From contig JBEKUJ010000012.1 of the NCBI GenBank assembly GCA_049515135.1, positions 60,897 to 124,896 on the forward strand: a stretch of 64,000 nt of DNA, in the 5' to 3' direction. Within the stretch, counting starts at the first letter, position 1. Every line of letters starts with the position of its first letter. The notes below the pieces were generated by a model that was not told the origin of the DNA, searched no databases, and saw nothing but the letters and a program-made list of their open reading frames with translations. The stretch comes from Fen-1364 sp049515135. GTDB lineage: Bacteria > Spirochaetota > Spirochaetia > SZUA-6 > Fen-1364. This document shows positions 1-8,707 of this stretch, in pieces. A program made the translations under genes and the position numbers.

Positions 1-1448
1 GAGAAGGCCACCGCCGCCGCAAGCCCCAGGGAGAACTGCTGCAGGAAGCTGCCGATGAACCCGCCGATGAAGCTCACGGGCAGGAGCACGGAAAGAAGGG
101 AGAGGGAGGCGGCTACAACGGCGCTGAACACCTCACTTGCGCCCCGCAGCACGGAATCCCGGAGGCTGAACCCCATGGCCCGGTATCGCTCCACGTTTTC
201 CGACACGACGATGGAATCATCCACGACGATTCCGATTGCGATGATCAATGCCAGGAGGGAGACAAGGTTGAGGGAGAAGCCGGCCAGCTTGTACAGGACA
301 GGCGCCGCCGAGAGGGCGATGGGAATGGCCAGGATGACGGAGATGGCCGTATTGAGCTTGCCCAGGAAGAGCAGGACGATCAGGGCCACCACAAGGGCCG
401 TGATGAGTAGCTCCCTGTAAGTCGAGTTCACGGATGCGCGGATGGGGCCGGTGGAGTCATTGCTGATCTCGATGGAATAACCGGTGGGCAGCGACATGCT
501 CTTCAACGCCGCGCGCACGGTGTCGGCCACTGCCACGGAGTTCGCGTCCGTTGTCTTCTGCACGGAGACCAGCACGACCGGCATGCCGTTCACGCGGGCA
601 TAGTCCGTGGCGGCGGGAATATCCCAGACGCTCCCCAGCTGGTCCACGCGAACGCCCCTGTTTGAATCCACGAGGGTCCGGGAAATCTGCGAAATGTCGG
701 CGGGCTGGTTCTGCGTGGAGAATGTGAGCGCGTTGTTGTTCTTGACGATGGTGCCGATGGGCATTTGGAGCGCCGAGCCTGTGATTGCGGCAACCACCTC
801 CTGGGGAGAGATGTTGTAGTAGCGCAGTCGATCCGGATTCAGGAGCACCTCGAACTGCTTTGAAGGCCCGCCGTCGGTGAGCATGGTCGCCACTCCGTCG
901 ATCCTCTCCAGGGATGGCCCGAGAATGTTCTGGACGTAGTCGTTGACCTCCGCCAGATCCGCCCCATGGCCTTCGATGCCGAACTGGATGATGGGATCGG
1001 AGTTGGGATCGAAGGTCTGGATGGTAGGCACCGTGACGTTGGCGGGCAGGCTCCTCACTGCCGCTGAGACAGCGGTAGCAATCTGGTTGGCGTCAGCGTA
1101 CTTGTCGGTGCTGGGGTCGAACGCCAGGAAGACCCGGCTCATGCCCTGGGAGCTTGAGGAGTTGATGTCCGTGATCCCGCTCACCGAGGAGACCACGTTC
1201 TCGATGACCTGCGTCACCTGGAGGTCCATGACGCTCGGCGTGGCTCCGGGGTAGGAGGTCCTCACCACAACCGCCGGAATGACGATGTTGGGAAGAAGGT
1301 CCACTCCGAGGCCCAGCGTTGAGATGATCCCGAAGATCGCCACCGCCACGAAAATGCCGACTGCCAGCACGTAGCGGGTGACGGAGAAGTTCACGAGCGG
1401 ATTGATCTTGTTGAAGATTTTCGTCTCGTAGGCGCGAAGAGTGTTCAT
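1..1448 (-). CDS. RND-family efflux permease (AcrB/MdtB-like), 3' part outside window
   Basis: Partial gene: about 482 N-terminal residues are visible and the rest runs off the left edge. The protein is an inner-membrane proton-driven efflux pump subunit of the HAE-RND type. The N-terminus has a cytoplasmic stretch, then TM1 (about residues 28-48, ending near LGLGVDLLPNI). A long periplasmic porter domain follows, then TM2-TM4 near residues 345-450 with the characteristic acidic TM4 segment (IGIVVDDSIVV). The ATG at 1448 is the only good start. It lies 55 nt downstream of the ABC exporter pair on the same strand, so all three are probably one efflux operon. No membrane-fusion or outer-membrane partner is visible here. 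Family is secure; substrate unknown. Confidence 0.9.
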   Translation of the reverse strand, partial: MNTLRAYETKIFNKINPLVNFSVTRYVLAVGIFVAVAIFGIISTLGLGVDLLPNIVIPAVVVRTSYPGATPSVMDLQVTQVIENVVSSVSGITDINSSSSQGMSRVFLAFDPSTDKYADANQIATAVSAAVRSLPANVTVPTIQTFDPNSDPIIQFGIEGHGADLAEVNDYVQNILGPSLERIDGVATMLTDGGPSKQFEVLLNPDRLRYYNISPQEVVAAITGSALQMPIGTIVKNNNALTFSTQNQPADISQISRTLVDSNRGVRVDQLGSVWDIPAATDYARVNGMPVVLVSVQKTTDANSVAVADTVRAALKSMSLPTGYSIEISNDSTGPIRASVNSTYRELLITALVVALIVLLFLGKLNTAISVILAIPIALSAAPVLYKLAGFSLNLVSLLALIIAIGIVVDDSIVVSENVERYRAMGFSLRDSVLRGASEVFSAVVAASLSLLSVLLPVSFIGGFIGSFLQQFSLGLAAAVAF

Positions 1449-1503
1449 TGAAGTTTCCAATCATTGTACGACGCCGGGCCCGGATTTACCAGATGGGTTG
1501 GTC

Positions 1504-3393
1504 CTAAATCTCGACCCCTCCGCGCTGCGTATCGTAGAGCCTGCGGAAGTACCCGTCACGCTTGACCAGCTCTTCAGGGCTCCCCCTCTCGACGATCCTG
1601 CCCTTGTCTACAACAAGCACGGTATCCGCGTCGCGGATAGTGGAGAGGCGATGGGCAATGATGAAGCTGGTGCGTCCCTTCATGAGCTCGATCATGCCCT
1701 GCTGGATATGAAGCTCCGTGCGTGCGTCCACCGAGCTGGTGGCCTCGTCCAGCACAAGGAGCCGGGGGGCAGCAAGCACTGCGCGGGCAATAGCGATGAG
1801 CTGCCTCTGGCCCTGGCTCAGGTTGGCTCCTGACTCCACGAGCTGCGTTTCGTATCCCTGCGGCAGGCGCTGGATTGCATGGGCGGCGCCTGCCAGCTCC
1901 GCGGCGAGCCGCATCTCCTCCCGGGAGGCATCAGGCCTGCCGTAGAGTATGTTCTCCCCGACGGTTCCGGCAAACAGCCATCCGTCCTGGAGCACGACGC
2001 CGAACGCCCGCCGCAGGCTGGACCGCGAATATTCCCTGATGTCCGTCCCATCGATCAGGATGGCGCCGGAGGTGACTTCGTAGAAACGCGAGAGGAGGTT
2101 CACGATGGTGGTCTTGCCCGCGCCTGTCCTGCCCACGATGGCCGTGACGCTGCCGGCGGCCGCGCTGAAGCTGACATCCTGCAGCACGGGGACGTCCGCG
2201 CGGTAGCCGAAGCTCACGCCGCGGAACTCCACATCCCCGCGGGGCTGCGCAAGGGACCGCGCCCCTTCGGCATCGGCCTGCTCCTCGGGCTCTTCCATCA
2301 CTTCGAAGACGCGCTCGGCACCCGCGACAGCGGACATCAGCGTGTTGTAGGTGTTGGCCAGGTCGTTCAAAGGCCTCACGAACTGGCGGGAGTACGAGAC
2401 GAAGGTGGCGATGAGACCGATGCTGATGAAGCCGCGCAGCGCAAGGTAGCCTCCCGTGACCGCCACGAAGGCGAAGGCGATGTTGTTGATGACGTTCATC
2501 ATGGGCATGAGAAATCCCGTCCAGATCTGCGCCCGGGTTCCAACCCGTCGAAGCTCGTCGTTGATGAGCGCAAACCGCTTCCCCACATCCGGCTCCCTCC
2601 CGAAAGCCTTCACCGCCTGGATGCCGGAAACGGTCTCCTCAACGTGACCGTCCAGCGCGCCCAGGGTGTCCTGCTGCTCCTTGAAGAGCACGCGGGTGTG
2701 CCGTGCAATGGTGGAGGTGAGGAGGAATACCAGCGGGACGGGAAGCAGGCTGACCAAAGCCATGGCGGGGCTCAAGGAGAGCATGATGGTCACTGTGCCA
2801 GCCACCACGACGACGCCCGACATGAGCTGGACTGCAGACTGGGAGACGGTGACGCTCACCGCGTCCACGTCGTTCGTGAGCCTGCTCATGATGTCCCCGT
2901 GGGGCCGGGTGTCGTAGAATGCAAGAGGCAGACGCTGCATCGTGTCGAACAGGCCCTCGCGGATGTTCCTCACCATCCGCTGCGATATTCCCGCTATGAG
3001 CCATCCTTCCACCGTCTGCAGGAGAGCGCTGCCCACGTAGGCCGCCAGGAGCGCAAACACGGCCAGGGTCAGCGCCTTGACCGGAAGCAGAAGAGAGCCG
3101 AATGCTGCAGACACGGGGGAGGACGGTGAAGCGGCCATGGCGGTAATGGCATCCACCCCGCGGCCAATCAGGTACGGCCCCGCCATTCCGAATGAGGAAT
3201 CCAGGAGGATGAAGAAAAAGACCAGCCCCAGCCTGCCGCGCTCCCCGCGAAAGTATTCCCAGATCCGGCCCACAGCCCGGCGCATGTCCCGGGGTCGCAC
3301 CTTAACCCCGCCCCGCATCCCCGGGCCCATCCCCGGTCCGCGGCCGGGCATTCCCGGCACAGAGGTGAGGGTGGGACCCCGTGGATCAGACAT
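1504..3393 (-). CDS. Heterodimeric ABC multidrug exporter, subunit with canonical catalytic Glu
   Basis: Half-transporter of about 629 residues: a Gly/Pro/Met-rich N-terminal tail, six TM helices (ABC exporter type I fold, about residues 60-350), then an ATPase domain. Seen in the ATPase: Walker A (GRTGAGKTT), Walker B ending LLVLDEATSSVD with the catalytic Glu, and a variant signature LSQGQ in place of LSGGQ. The start at 3393 (MSDPRG) overlaps the 3' end of the upstream subunit by 8 nt, so the two are translationally coupled. The LSQGQ/LSGGQ asymmetry matches heterodimers of the TM287/288 and LmrCD type: this subunit supplies the competent Walker site and the upstream partner the good signature. 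Drug or lipid export is inferred; substrate not determinable. Confidence 0.92.
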   Translation of the reverse strand: MSDPRGPTLTSVPGMPGRGPGMGPGMRGGVKVRPRDMRRAVGRIWEYFRGERGRLGLVFFFILLDSSFGMAGPYLIGRGVDAITAMAASPSSPVSAAFGSLLLPVKALTLAVFALLAAYVGSALLQTVEGWLIAGISQRMVRNIREGLFDTMQRLPLAFYDTRPHGDIMSRLTNDVDAVSVTVSQSAVQLMSGVVVVAGTVTIMLSLSPAMALVSLLPVPLVFLLTSTIARHTRVLFKEQQDTLGALDGHVEETVSGIQAVKAFGREPDVGKRFALINDELRRVGTRAQIWTGFLMPMMNVINNIAFAFVAVTGGYLALRGFISIGLIATFVSYSRQFVRPLNDLANTYNTLMSAVAGAERVFEVMEEPEEQADAEGARSLAQPRGDVEFRGVSFGYRADVPVLQDVSFSAAAGSVTAIVGRTGAGKTTIVNLLSRFYEVTSGAILIDGTDIREYSRSSLRRAFGVVLQDGWLFAGTVGENILYGRPDASREEMRLAAELAGAAHAIQRLPQGYETQLVESGANLSQGQRQLIAIARAVLAAPRLLVLDEATSSVDARTELHIQQGMIELMKGRTSFIIAHRLSTIRDADTVLVVDKGRIVERGSPEELVKRDGYFRRLYDTQRGGVEI

Positions 3394-5143
3394 CGACTGA
3401 CTCCCTGCCCAGCTGCGCCAGGCAGATGTCGCGGTAGACCGCACACTCTTGGAGAAGCGTCTGGTGTTTTCCCAGGCCAACGGGGTTCCCGTCGTCGAGC
3501 ACAAGCACGCGATCCGCCGCAGCCGCGGCAGAGATGCGCTGCGTGATGAGAATGCAGGTGTAGCTGGCGCTGGAGCCCCGCAGCGCGCCCAGGATCTCCG
3601 CTTCCGTGATGGCGTCCACCGAGCTTGTGCAGTCGTCCAGGATGAGCACGTCGGGTTTCCTCACCAGGGCGCGCGCAATGGCAAGACGCTGCTTCTGGCC
3701 GCCGGAGAGATTGACCCCTCCCTGGCCCAGAACGCTTCTGTATCCCTCGGGGAAGCCCGTGATGAAGTCGTGCGCTCGCGCAATCCGCGCCGCCTCCTCC
3801 AGCTCCGCATCGGAGGCCTCCTCCTTCCCCCACCGGAGGTTCTCTGCGATGGTGCCGGTGAAAAGCACAGTCTTTTGCGGCACAAGCGCAATGCGCCTGC
3901 GCAGCTCGCGAAGATCCAGCTCCCGCACGTCCCGGTCCCCCAGGAAGACCGCGCCGTGCGTTGGCTCATAGAAGCGCGGCACCAGCGACACCAGGCTGCT
4001 CTTGCCCGAGCCAGTCGGTCCAATGACCGCAGTAAGCAATCCCGGCTGGCACTCCAGGCTCACGCCTTCCAGGACCAGCTGCCCGTGGGATGCCGGGTAC
4101 GCGAAGGAGACATTGTCGAACCGGACGGAGTCCCTGCGCGGGGCCTCGTCCCGTCGCTTTTCAATGGCTTCCTGGAAGGCCTCGCTCCCGTGCGTTCCCA
4201 GGATTTCGCTTACCCGCTCCCACGACGCCTTTGCGCGGACAAAGGAGGTGATGATCCCCGAGATCATGTTGAGTGAGAAGAGGATCTGCGTCATGTAATT
4301 GATGAACGCGATGATCTTCCCGACCTCCAGCGACCCAACGGATGCGCGAAAGCCTCCGATCCACAGCACGGCGACGATCCCCATGTTCATGAACAGCGTG
4401 ATTGCCGGACCGAAGAAAGCCATAACGCGCAGGGCGAAGGTGGAAGCTGCGGTAAGCTCCCCGTTGGCGCCGGCGAACCTGTGCACTTCGCGTTTCTCCT
4501 GGCCGAACGCCTTGACCACGCGGATCCCTCCAAGGTATTCGCGGGTCACGGAATTGACGCCGTCCAATCCTTCCTGCATCCGGCGGAAGCGCGGGAAGCC
4601 GGTCACAAGGTTCACGGCAATGAGAACGGCAGAGAGCGGCACGGCGATTGCCAGCACAACGGAGAGCCCCGGCTCCAGCAGGAGGGCCATCACAAGGCCG
4701 CCCGCGGCGAGTATGGGCGCCTTTGCGAAAAACCTCATGACCCCGTTCACGAAGGCCTGGACCTGGGTCACGTCGTTAGTCTGACGTGTGACGAGGGATG
4801 CCTGGTCGAACGTATCCAGCTCCTGGAAGGAAAAGGAGGTGATGCGCCGGAAGAGGTCCGTGCGAAGCTGCGCGCCGAATTTGTAGGAGACAATGCTGGA
4901 GATGATGTTGCGGCCGGTGGCGCCTCCCGCCCCCAGCGCCGCCACTGAGAGCATCAGGAGGCCAAGCCGCAGGACTACGGCCAGGTCCCGCGCGGCGACC
5001 CCGCTGTCCACGATGCGCGCCATGATGGTGGGCTGCATGAGGTCGCAGACGGACTCCACGGAGAGGCATGCCAGCGCAGCCAGGAAAGGCCAGAGGTATC
5101 TCCGAATGTAGGGGCCCGCCAGGCCTTTCACCGGATCAACCAT
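3386..5143 (-). CDS. Heterodimeric ABC multidrug exporter, subunit with degenerate Walker B
   Basis: About 585-residue ABC exporter half with six TM helices and a C-terminal ATPase. Walker A is GPTGSGKSS and the signature is a normal LSGGQ. The residue after Walker B is Asp, not Glu (LILDDCTSSVD), the hallmark of the non-hydrolytic site in asymmetric exporters. Paired with the downstream overlapping gene it would form one consensus and one degenerate ATP site. The start is uncertain: an ATG at 5143 (MVDPVKGL) gives a more typical N-terminus, while an ATG at 5173 would add ten atypical residues; neither has a clear Shine-Dalgarno. First gene of the ABC-ABC-RND series; the neighbour at 5203 is divergent. 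Confidence 0.9.
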   Translation of the reverse strand: MVDPVKGLAGPYIRRYLWPFLAALACLSVESVCDLMQPTIMARIVDSGVAARDLAVVLRLGLLMLSVAALGAGGATGRNIISSIVSYKFGAQLRTDLFRRITSFSFQELDTFDQASLVTRQTNDVTQVQAFVNGVMRFFAKAPILAAGGLVMALLLEPGLSVVLAIAVPLSAVLIAVNLVTGFPRFRRMQEGLDGVNSVTREYLGGIRVVKAFGQEKREVHRFAGANGELTAASTFALRVMAFFGPAITLFMNMGIVAVLWIGGFRASVGSLEVGKIIAFINYMTQILFSLNMISGIITSFVRAKASWERVSEILGTHGSEAFQEAIEKRRDEAPRRDSVRFDNVSFAYPASHGQLVLEGVSLECQPGLLTAVIGPTGSGKSSLVSLVPRFYEPTHGAVFLGDRDVRELDLRELRRRIALVPQKTVLFTGTIAENLRWGKEEASDAELEEAARIARAHDFITGFPEGYRSVLGQGGVNLSGGQKQRLAIARALVRKPDVLILDDCTSSVDAITEAEILGALRGSSASYTCILITQRISAAAAADRVLVLDDGNPVGLGKHQTLLQECAVYRDICLAQLGRESVDV

Positions 5144-5202
5144 ACAATGCGGGCCAGGACAGTCCCCATACATGGGGGATGAAAAACAGATAATTCTCTG
5201 TT

Positions 5203-5834
5203 ATGCTTCCCGACGGCATCCAAACTGCTGTGACACAAGACAGGCTCCGGCCATCTTCCTTGCATCGTTCCTCGTGGAAGCTGCTGGCATTCGCCGTGAC
5301 GGCGGTCCTGGTCTGCCATGTGTCGGTCCTGACTCTAGCCAGCCATCAGCATCTGGGCACGCTTCTCAGCGACCTGCTGATTGCGCTGGTGCTGGCAATT
5401 GCCTGTCTTTTCGTTTCGGCAAGCGACATCCAATGGTGTGCTGTCGGGACCTTCCTTCTTTCCCCTCCCTCAATCCGCGAGACACCGCGTCAACTGCTGG
5501 ATGTCGCAATCATCCTGTTGTCCGTCACTCTGGCAGTCTGGGTCTTTGTCCTGAGCCCGGTTCTCGCGTGGGCCCCGGGAGCCTCGCCGCTTTTGAAAGC
5601 CGTCGGAATCATGTATCTCGTCGGTGATCTCGCGCTGGTTTCGGCGCTGATCGTCCTTGTCTTCGGCCGTTGGACCGGCAAGCTCCTGATGTCTCCATGC
5701 CCGACATGACGGGGCCGGCATTTGTGCGCGCCGTTGCGGGGTCCGGCTTCGAGCCCCTGACGATTTTCATGTCCGGGTACGCCCGGGACGCGTTTGACCG
5801 CAATGCAGCGGGCGCGACGTTCCTCTGGCGCTGA
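5203..5834 (+). pseudogene. Hybrid sensor kinase remnant: membrane N-terminus joined to a receiver tail
   Basis: Two pieces in different frames. 5203-5709 encodes a hydrophobic segment of 168 residues with about five predicted TM helices and no recognisable enzyme domain. At about 5690-5697 another frame continues with MPDMTGPAFV and, later, FMSGYA, the C-terminal half of a CheY-like receiver, to a TGA at 5832-5834. The join falls where the phospho-acceptor segment (D-V-x-MPD) should be, so the acceptor Asp is gone. PAS, HisKA and HATPase regions are missing between the pieces. The simplest reading is a hybrid histidine kinase that suffered a large internal deletion plus frameshift. A functional 168-residue membrane protein from the first piece cannot be excluded. 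Confidence 0.6.
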
Positions 5835-5895
5835 CGGTGCGCGGCGTCCTGGACGGCCAGCAACCGTCAGGCAATCAGGTAAAGGAGGTAGGATC

Positions 5896-6738
5896 ATGAA
5901 AAGGCCTTTTCGATCTCTGGCAGGAGCACTCCTTGTCAGTCTCCTCATCGTGGCGTCGGCATCTCCCGGACTTGCGCAGGACCAGGCCAAAGCCGCGTAC
6001 GGGCTCAAGGACCTCAATGAGCAGTCGGTGATGGCCCTGGTCTGGATGCAGGCCTCCGCGGAATACCGCGCGCTCTGTTACCAGGCCTGCAACCTTGCGG
6101 ACATGCTTGTGGACAAGGCCGTCGCCGCTGCAAAACGGGGCGACAAGCCGCTGGCGATCATCTGCGACCTGGATGAGACTCTTCTGGACAACTCGGCGTA
6201 TGACTCCGGCTTCATCGGCCGCAACGACGCCTATTCGGGCAAGACCTGGACCCAATGGGAGATCGCGGCCCAGGCGGGAGCAATGCCGGGCGCGGCGGAT
6301 TTCCTGAACGATGTCCGCGCAAAGCACGTGGAGGTCTTCTACGTGACAAACAGAGACCAGGCCGGCCTGGAGGGAACGATCAGGAACCTCCAGGATCTCG
6401 GGTATCCGTACGCGGACGCGAAGCATGTGCTCGTGACCACCGGCTCCAGCGACAAGCAGGGCCGGTTCGACATCGTGGCAAGGGATTTCATGATCGTGGT
6501 CTACATGGGCGACAACGCGAATGATTTTCCCTTCGGCACGTGGCACAAGGGAATGAAGGAGCGAAACGACATTGTGGACCAGAACAAGGCCAGGTTCGCC
6601 ACGCAGTTCGTGGTCCTCCCCAACCCGAGCTACGGAGACTGGGAAGGCGCTCTTGCCGGCGGGTACTACGGGCTGTCGCCTCAGGCAAAAAGCGACGCCA
6701 GAAAGTCGGTCCTGAAGACCTGGACAGCTCCGCAGTGA
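5896..6738 (+). CDS. Exported HAD acid phosphatase, class C / lipoprotein e(P4) family
   Basis: 280-residue secreted phosphohydrolase, probably acting on nucleoside monophosphates or other phosphate esters in the periplasm. Seen: a signal peptide (about residues 1-28, AQ|DQ cleavage region) with no lipobox Cys, so unlike H. influenzae e(P4) it is probably soluble. HAD motif I is DLDET at 91-95 (nucleophile Asp91, acid/base Asp93), and a distal acidic motif GDNANDF lies near residue 215. The chosen ATG at 5896 has a strong AAAGGAGGTAGG just upstream; an in-frame start 102 nt earlier would bury the signal peptide. Stands alone between two pseudogenes. Family secure, physiological substrate inferred. 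Confidence 0.9.
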   Translation: MKRPFRSLAGALLVSLLIVASASPGLAQDQAKAAYGLKDLNEQSVMALVWMQASAEYRALCYQACNLADMLVDKAVAAAKRGDKPLAIICDLDETLLDNSAYDSGFIGRNDAYSGKTWTQWEIAAQAGAMPGAADFLNDVRAKHVEVFYVTNRDQAGLEGTIRNLQDLGYPYADAKHVLVTTGSSDKQGRFDIVARDFMIVVYMGDNANDFPFGTWHKGMKERNDIVDQNKARFATQFVVLPNPSYGDWEGALAGGYYGLSPQAKSDARKSVLKTWTAPQ

Positions 6739-6756
6739 GACCGGCCGGCCGCCGGA

Positions 6757-7385
6757 TCACGCCGCCGCTTCCTTGATCATCTTCCCGATGGCTTTGGCCA
6801 GGGCCATGACGGTCAGAATGGGTGGATTGCCCAGGGACCGGGGGAGGAGGCTCGCATCAGACACGTAGAGGTTTTCGGGGAGCCGCTCCGGATGAAGGCT
6901 CGCCGCCTCGCGCCGGGTCAGGGGGAGCATGCCGCCCGGGTGGCCGGCGTTCACGGTGCCCAGGACCAGGGAGTCTTCGCTGACGCCCAGGTTCACAAGG
7001 ATCTTCCTGCACACCTGCACGGCGCCTGAGAGCGTCGCCTGATCCTGATTGCTCAGAGCCTTGCGGGTTCTCCGCGGCGCGGAAGCTCCGTCGCTGGAAT
7101 CCGCCAGCTTGATCATGAGGGAAAGGATGGATGAGCCGGGGAGGCGCCATCTGCGGTTGTAGAAGAAGCTGAGGTAGTCGAAGTAGGGAGAGAGAAAAAC
7201 GTTCCACCCTGTGCCCCGGCAGGAGCCTGGCGCCTCGTGCAACGGCCTGTTCGACGGTGCGCCGTGCGTCCCATTTGGCTCCCGTCGGGCAGCCCAGGAT
7301 GCATCTGCCGCACCTCCTGCACTTGCCGAAATCGATCAGCTTGGGCGCCCTGTGCCCTCCCATGCGCCTGTGGAAGCGGGGATTT
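6757..7385 (-). pseudogene. GMC oxidoreductase remnant (frameshifted, internally deleted)
   Basis: Two parts of one family lie in different frames. From about 7380 to 7203 the frame reads KLIDFGKCRRCGRC...GCPTGAKWDARR, the Cys-rich segment of a GMC flavoprotein subgroup. From about 7215 to 6757 another frame carries the C-terminal GMC signature (HPGGMLPLT, YVSDASLLPRSLGNPP, TVMALAKAIG). The N-terminal FAD-binding Rossmann region and roughly 200 middle residues are absent. A stop lies just upstream of the first piece, where the promoter region of the divergent gene at 7419 begins. A dead FAD-dependent alcohol or sugar dehydrogenase. Confidence 0.75.
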
Positions 7386-7418
7386 CACCCGGCCCGTCCT
7401 GATCAGTATCTTCCTTGT

Positions 7419-8312
7419 ATGTTTCGCCTGTACATCTGCACCGTTTTTCTTTTTGCCGGGGCCATGGCCTTCAGCCAATCGGCGGGCCTTCCGCCTGCTG
7501 AAGCCGCGGCAAAAGCACAGCTGGAAAGCTCCCCGCGGCACGGTGAATGGGTCACCGTGGACGTCGATGGAGGGGACAAGGTTGACGCCTGGGTGGTCTA
7601 CCCCGAGCGCAGCGACAAGGCCCCCGTGATGCTTGTTGTCCATGAGATCTTCGGCCTGTCGGACTGGGTGCGCGCCGTTGCGGACCAGCTGGCGGCTGAG
7701 GGCTTCATCGCCGTTGCCCCTGACCTGATCAGCGGGAAAGCCCCCGGCGGCAAGGGAAGCAGGGCTGTGGGCCCTGATGACGCGCGCGCGTTGATTGCCG
7801 GGCTTGATCCCGGGGAAATCGTGCGCCGTCTCAACGCGGCAGCCAGGTATGCAACATCGCTGCCCGCCGCGCTCCCGCGGTTCGCTGTGGTGGGGTTCTG
7901 CTGGGGCGGGGGAGTGAGCTTCTCCTACGCCGCGGAGCAGCCCGGGCTGAGCGCTGCGGTTGTCTTCTACGGGACGTCGCCGTCCGCCGACGCCCTGGAC
8001 CGCATCAAAGCGCCCGTGCTCGGGCTCTACGGCGGCAACGACGAGAGGGTGGATGCCACTGTCGGCCCCGCCGCGCAGGTTATGAAGAAGCTCGGGAAGT
8101 CCTTCGAGTACGAGATGTTTCCAGGGGCAGGACACGCCTTCATGAGGGCGCAGACAGGGCAGGCGGGAGCGAACATGACGGCGGCCCGACAGGCGTGGCC
8201 TCGCGCAATCCGCTTCCTGAAGCAGAACCTCGCTTCGGGCTCCTCTGGAGTTTCGGCGCGGGATGTCGAAATCGGTCTCCTCCAGACGACCAGGTGCAGA
8301 AGCCATTCCTAG
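7419..8312 (+). CDS. Exported dienelactone hydrolase family protein
   Basis: Alpha/beta hydrolase of 297 residues with a signal peptide (about 1-19, AFSQS region), so periplasmic. Seen: the family Cys nucleophile in GFCWGGG (Cys161), Asp208 in GGNDERVD and His239 in GAGHAFM, giving the Cys-Asp-His triad of dienelactone hydrolases, plus the conserved VHEIFG loop. The start at 7419 puts the hydrophobic segment at the N-terminus; no clear Shine-Dalgarno is visible. The last 25 residues are low-complexity and may be non-conserved. It lies 11 nt before the DGPF gene on the same strand. Carboxylesterase or lactonase activity is inferred from the family; substrate unknown. Confidence 0.88.
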   Translation: MFRLYICTVFLFAGAMAFSQSAGLPPAEAAAKAQLESSPRHGEWVTVDVDGGDKVDAWVVYPERSDKAPVMLVVHEIFGLSDWVRAVADQLAAEGFIAVAPDLISGKAPGGKGSRAVGPDDARALIAGLDPGEIVRRLNAAARYATSLPAALPRFAVVGFCWGGGVSFSYAAEQPGLSAAVVFYGTSPSADALDRIKAPVLGLYGGNDERVDATVGPAAQVMKKLGKSFEYEMFPGAGHAFMRAQTGQAGANMTAARQAWPRAIRFLKQNLASGSSGVSARDVEIGLLQTTRCRSHS

Positions 8313-8323
8313 AGGAGGAGAGG

Positions 8324-8689
8324 ATGAAGTACCTGTGTCTTGCGTATGGCGATCGGGCAAAGATGGAGGCGCTGTCCAAGGACGAGATGGATGCCATTGG
8401 CCGCGAATGCCAGCCTCATATGGAGGAGCTTCACAAGAGCGGCCACGTGATCAGTGACGAAGGCCTCAGGTGGGAGACAATGAGCATCCGCCCCAGGAAC
8501 GGGAAGGTCTCGGTCACCGACGGGCCGTTTGCGGAAGCCAAAGAGCAGGTGGGCGGCGTGTTCATCATCGAGGCCCGGGACTTGAACGAAGCCATCCTGG
8601 TGGCGTCGAAGCACCCCGCGGCCCACGTGGGGGAGCACCTGGGTTGGGGCATCGAGGTGCGACCGATCGCCGTTCCTGACACGCAGTAG
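8324..8689 (+). CDS. YCII-related (DGPF) domain protein, upstream copy
   Basis: Small cytosolic protein of 121 residues, ferredoxin-like alpha/beta fold. The diagnostic DGPF motif is at about residues 67-70 (VTDGPFAEAKEQVGG), followed by the usual GVFIIEARDLNEAI segment. A strong AGAGGAGGAGAGG precedes the ATG at 8324. No catalytic function is established for these proteins. They are known genomic partners of ECF42 sigma factors, and one sits 18 nt downstream here, so the two genes, and likely the second DGPF gene, form one unit. Confidence 0.92.
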   Translation: MKYLCLAYGDRAKMEALSKDEMDAIGRECQPHMEELHKSGHVISDEGLRWETMSIRPRNGKVSVTDGPFAEAKEQVGGVFIIEARDLNEAILVASKHPAAHVGEHLGWGIEVRPIAVPDTQ

Positions 8690-8707
8690 CCGCGGTTTTA
8701 GCAGGAG

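Noticed and set aside
1879..3129. Long plus-strand open frame opposite the ABC exporter gene
   Set aside because: Highly charged, His/Arg/Glu-rich composition, no family similarity and no ribosome site; antisense shadow of a real high-GC gene.
7113..8360. 415-residue minus-strand open frame across the dienelactone hydrolase
   Set aside because: Opposite the recognised hydrolase and in a third frame relative to the GMC remnant; no motifs.
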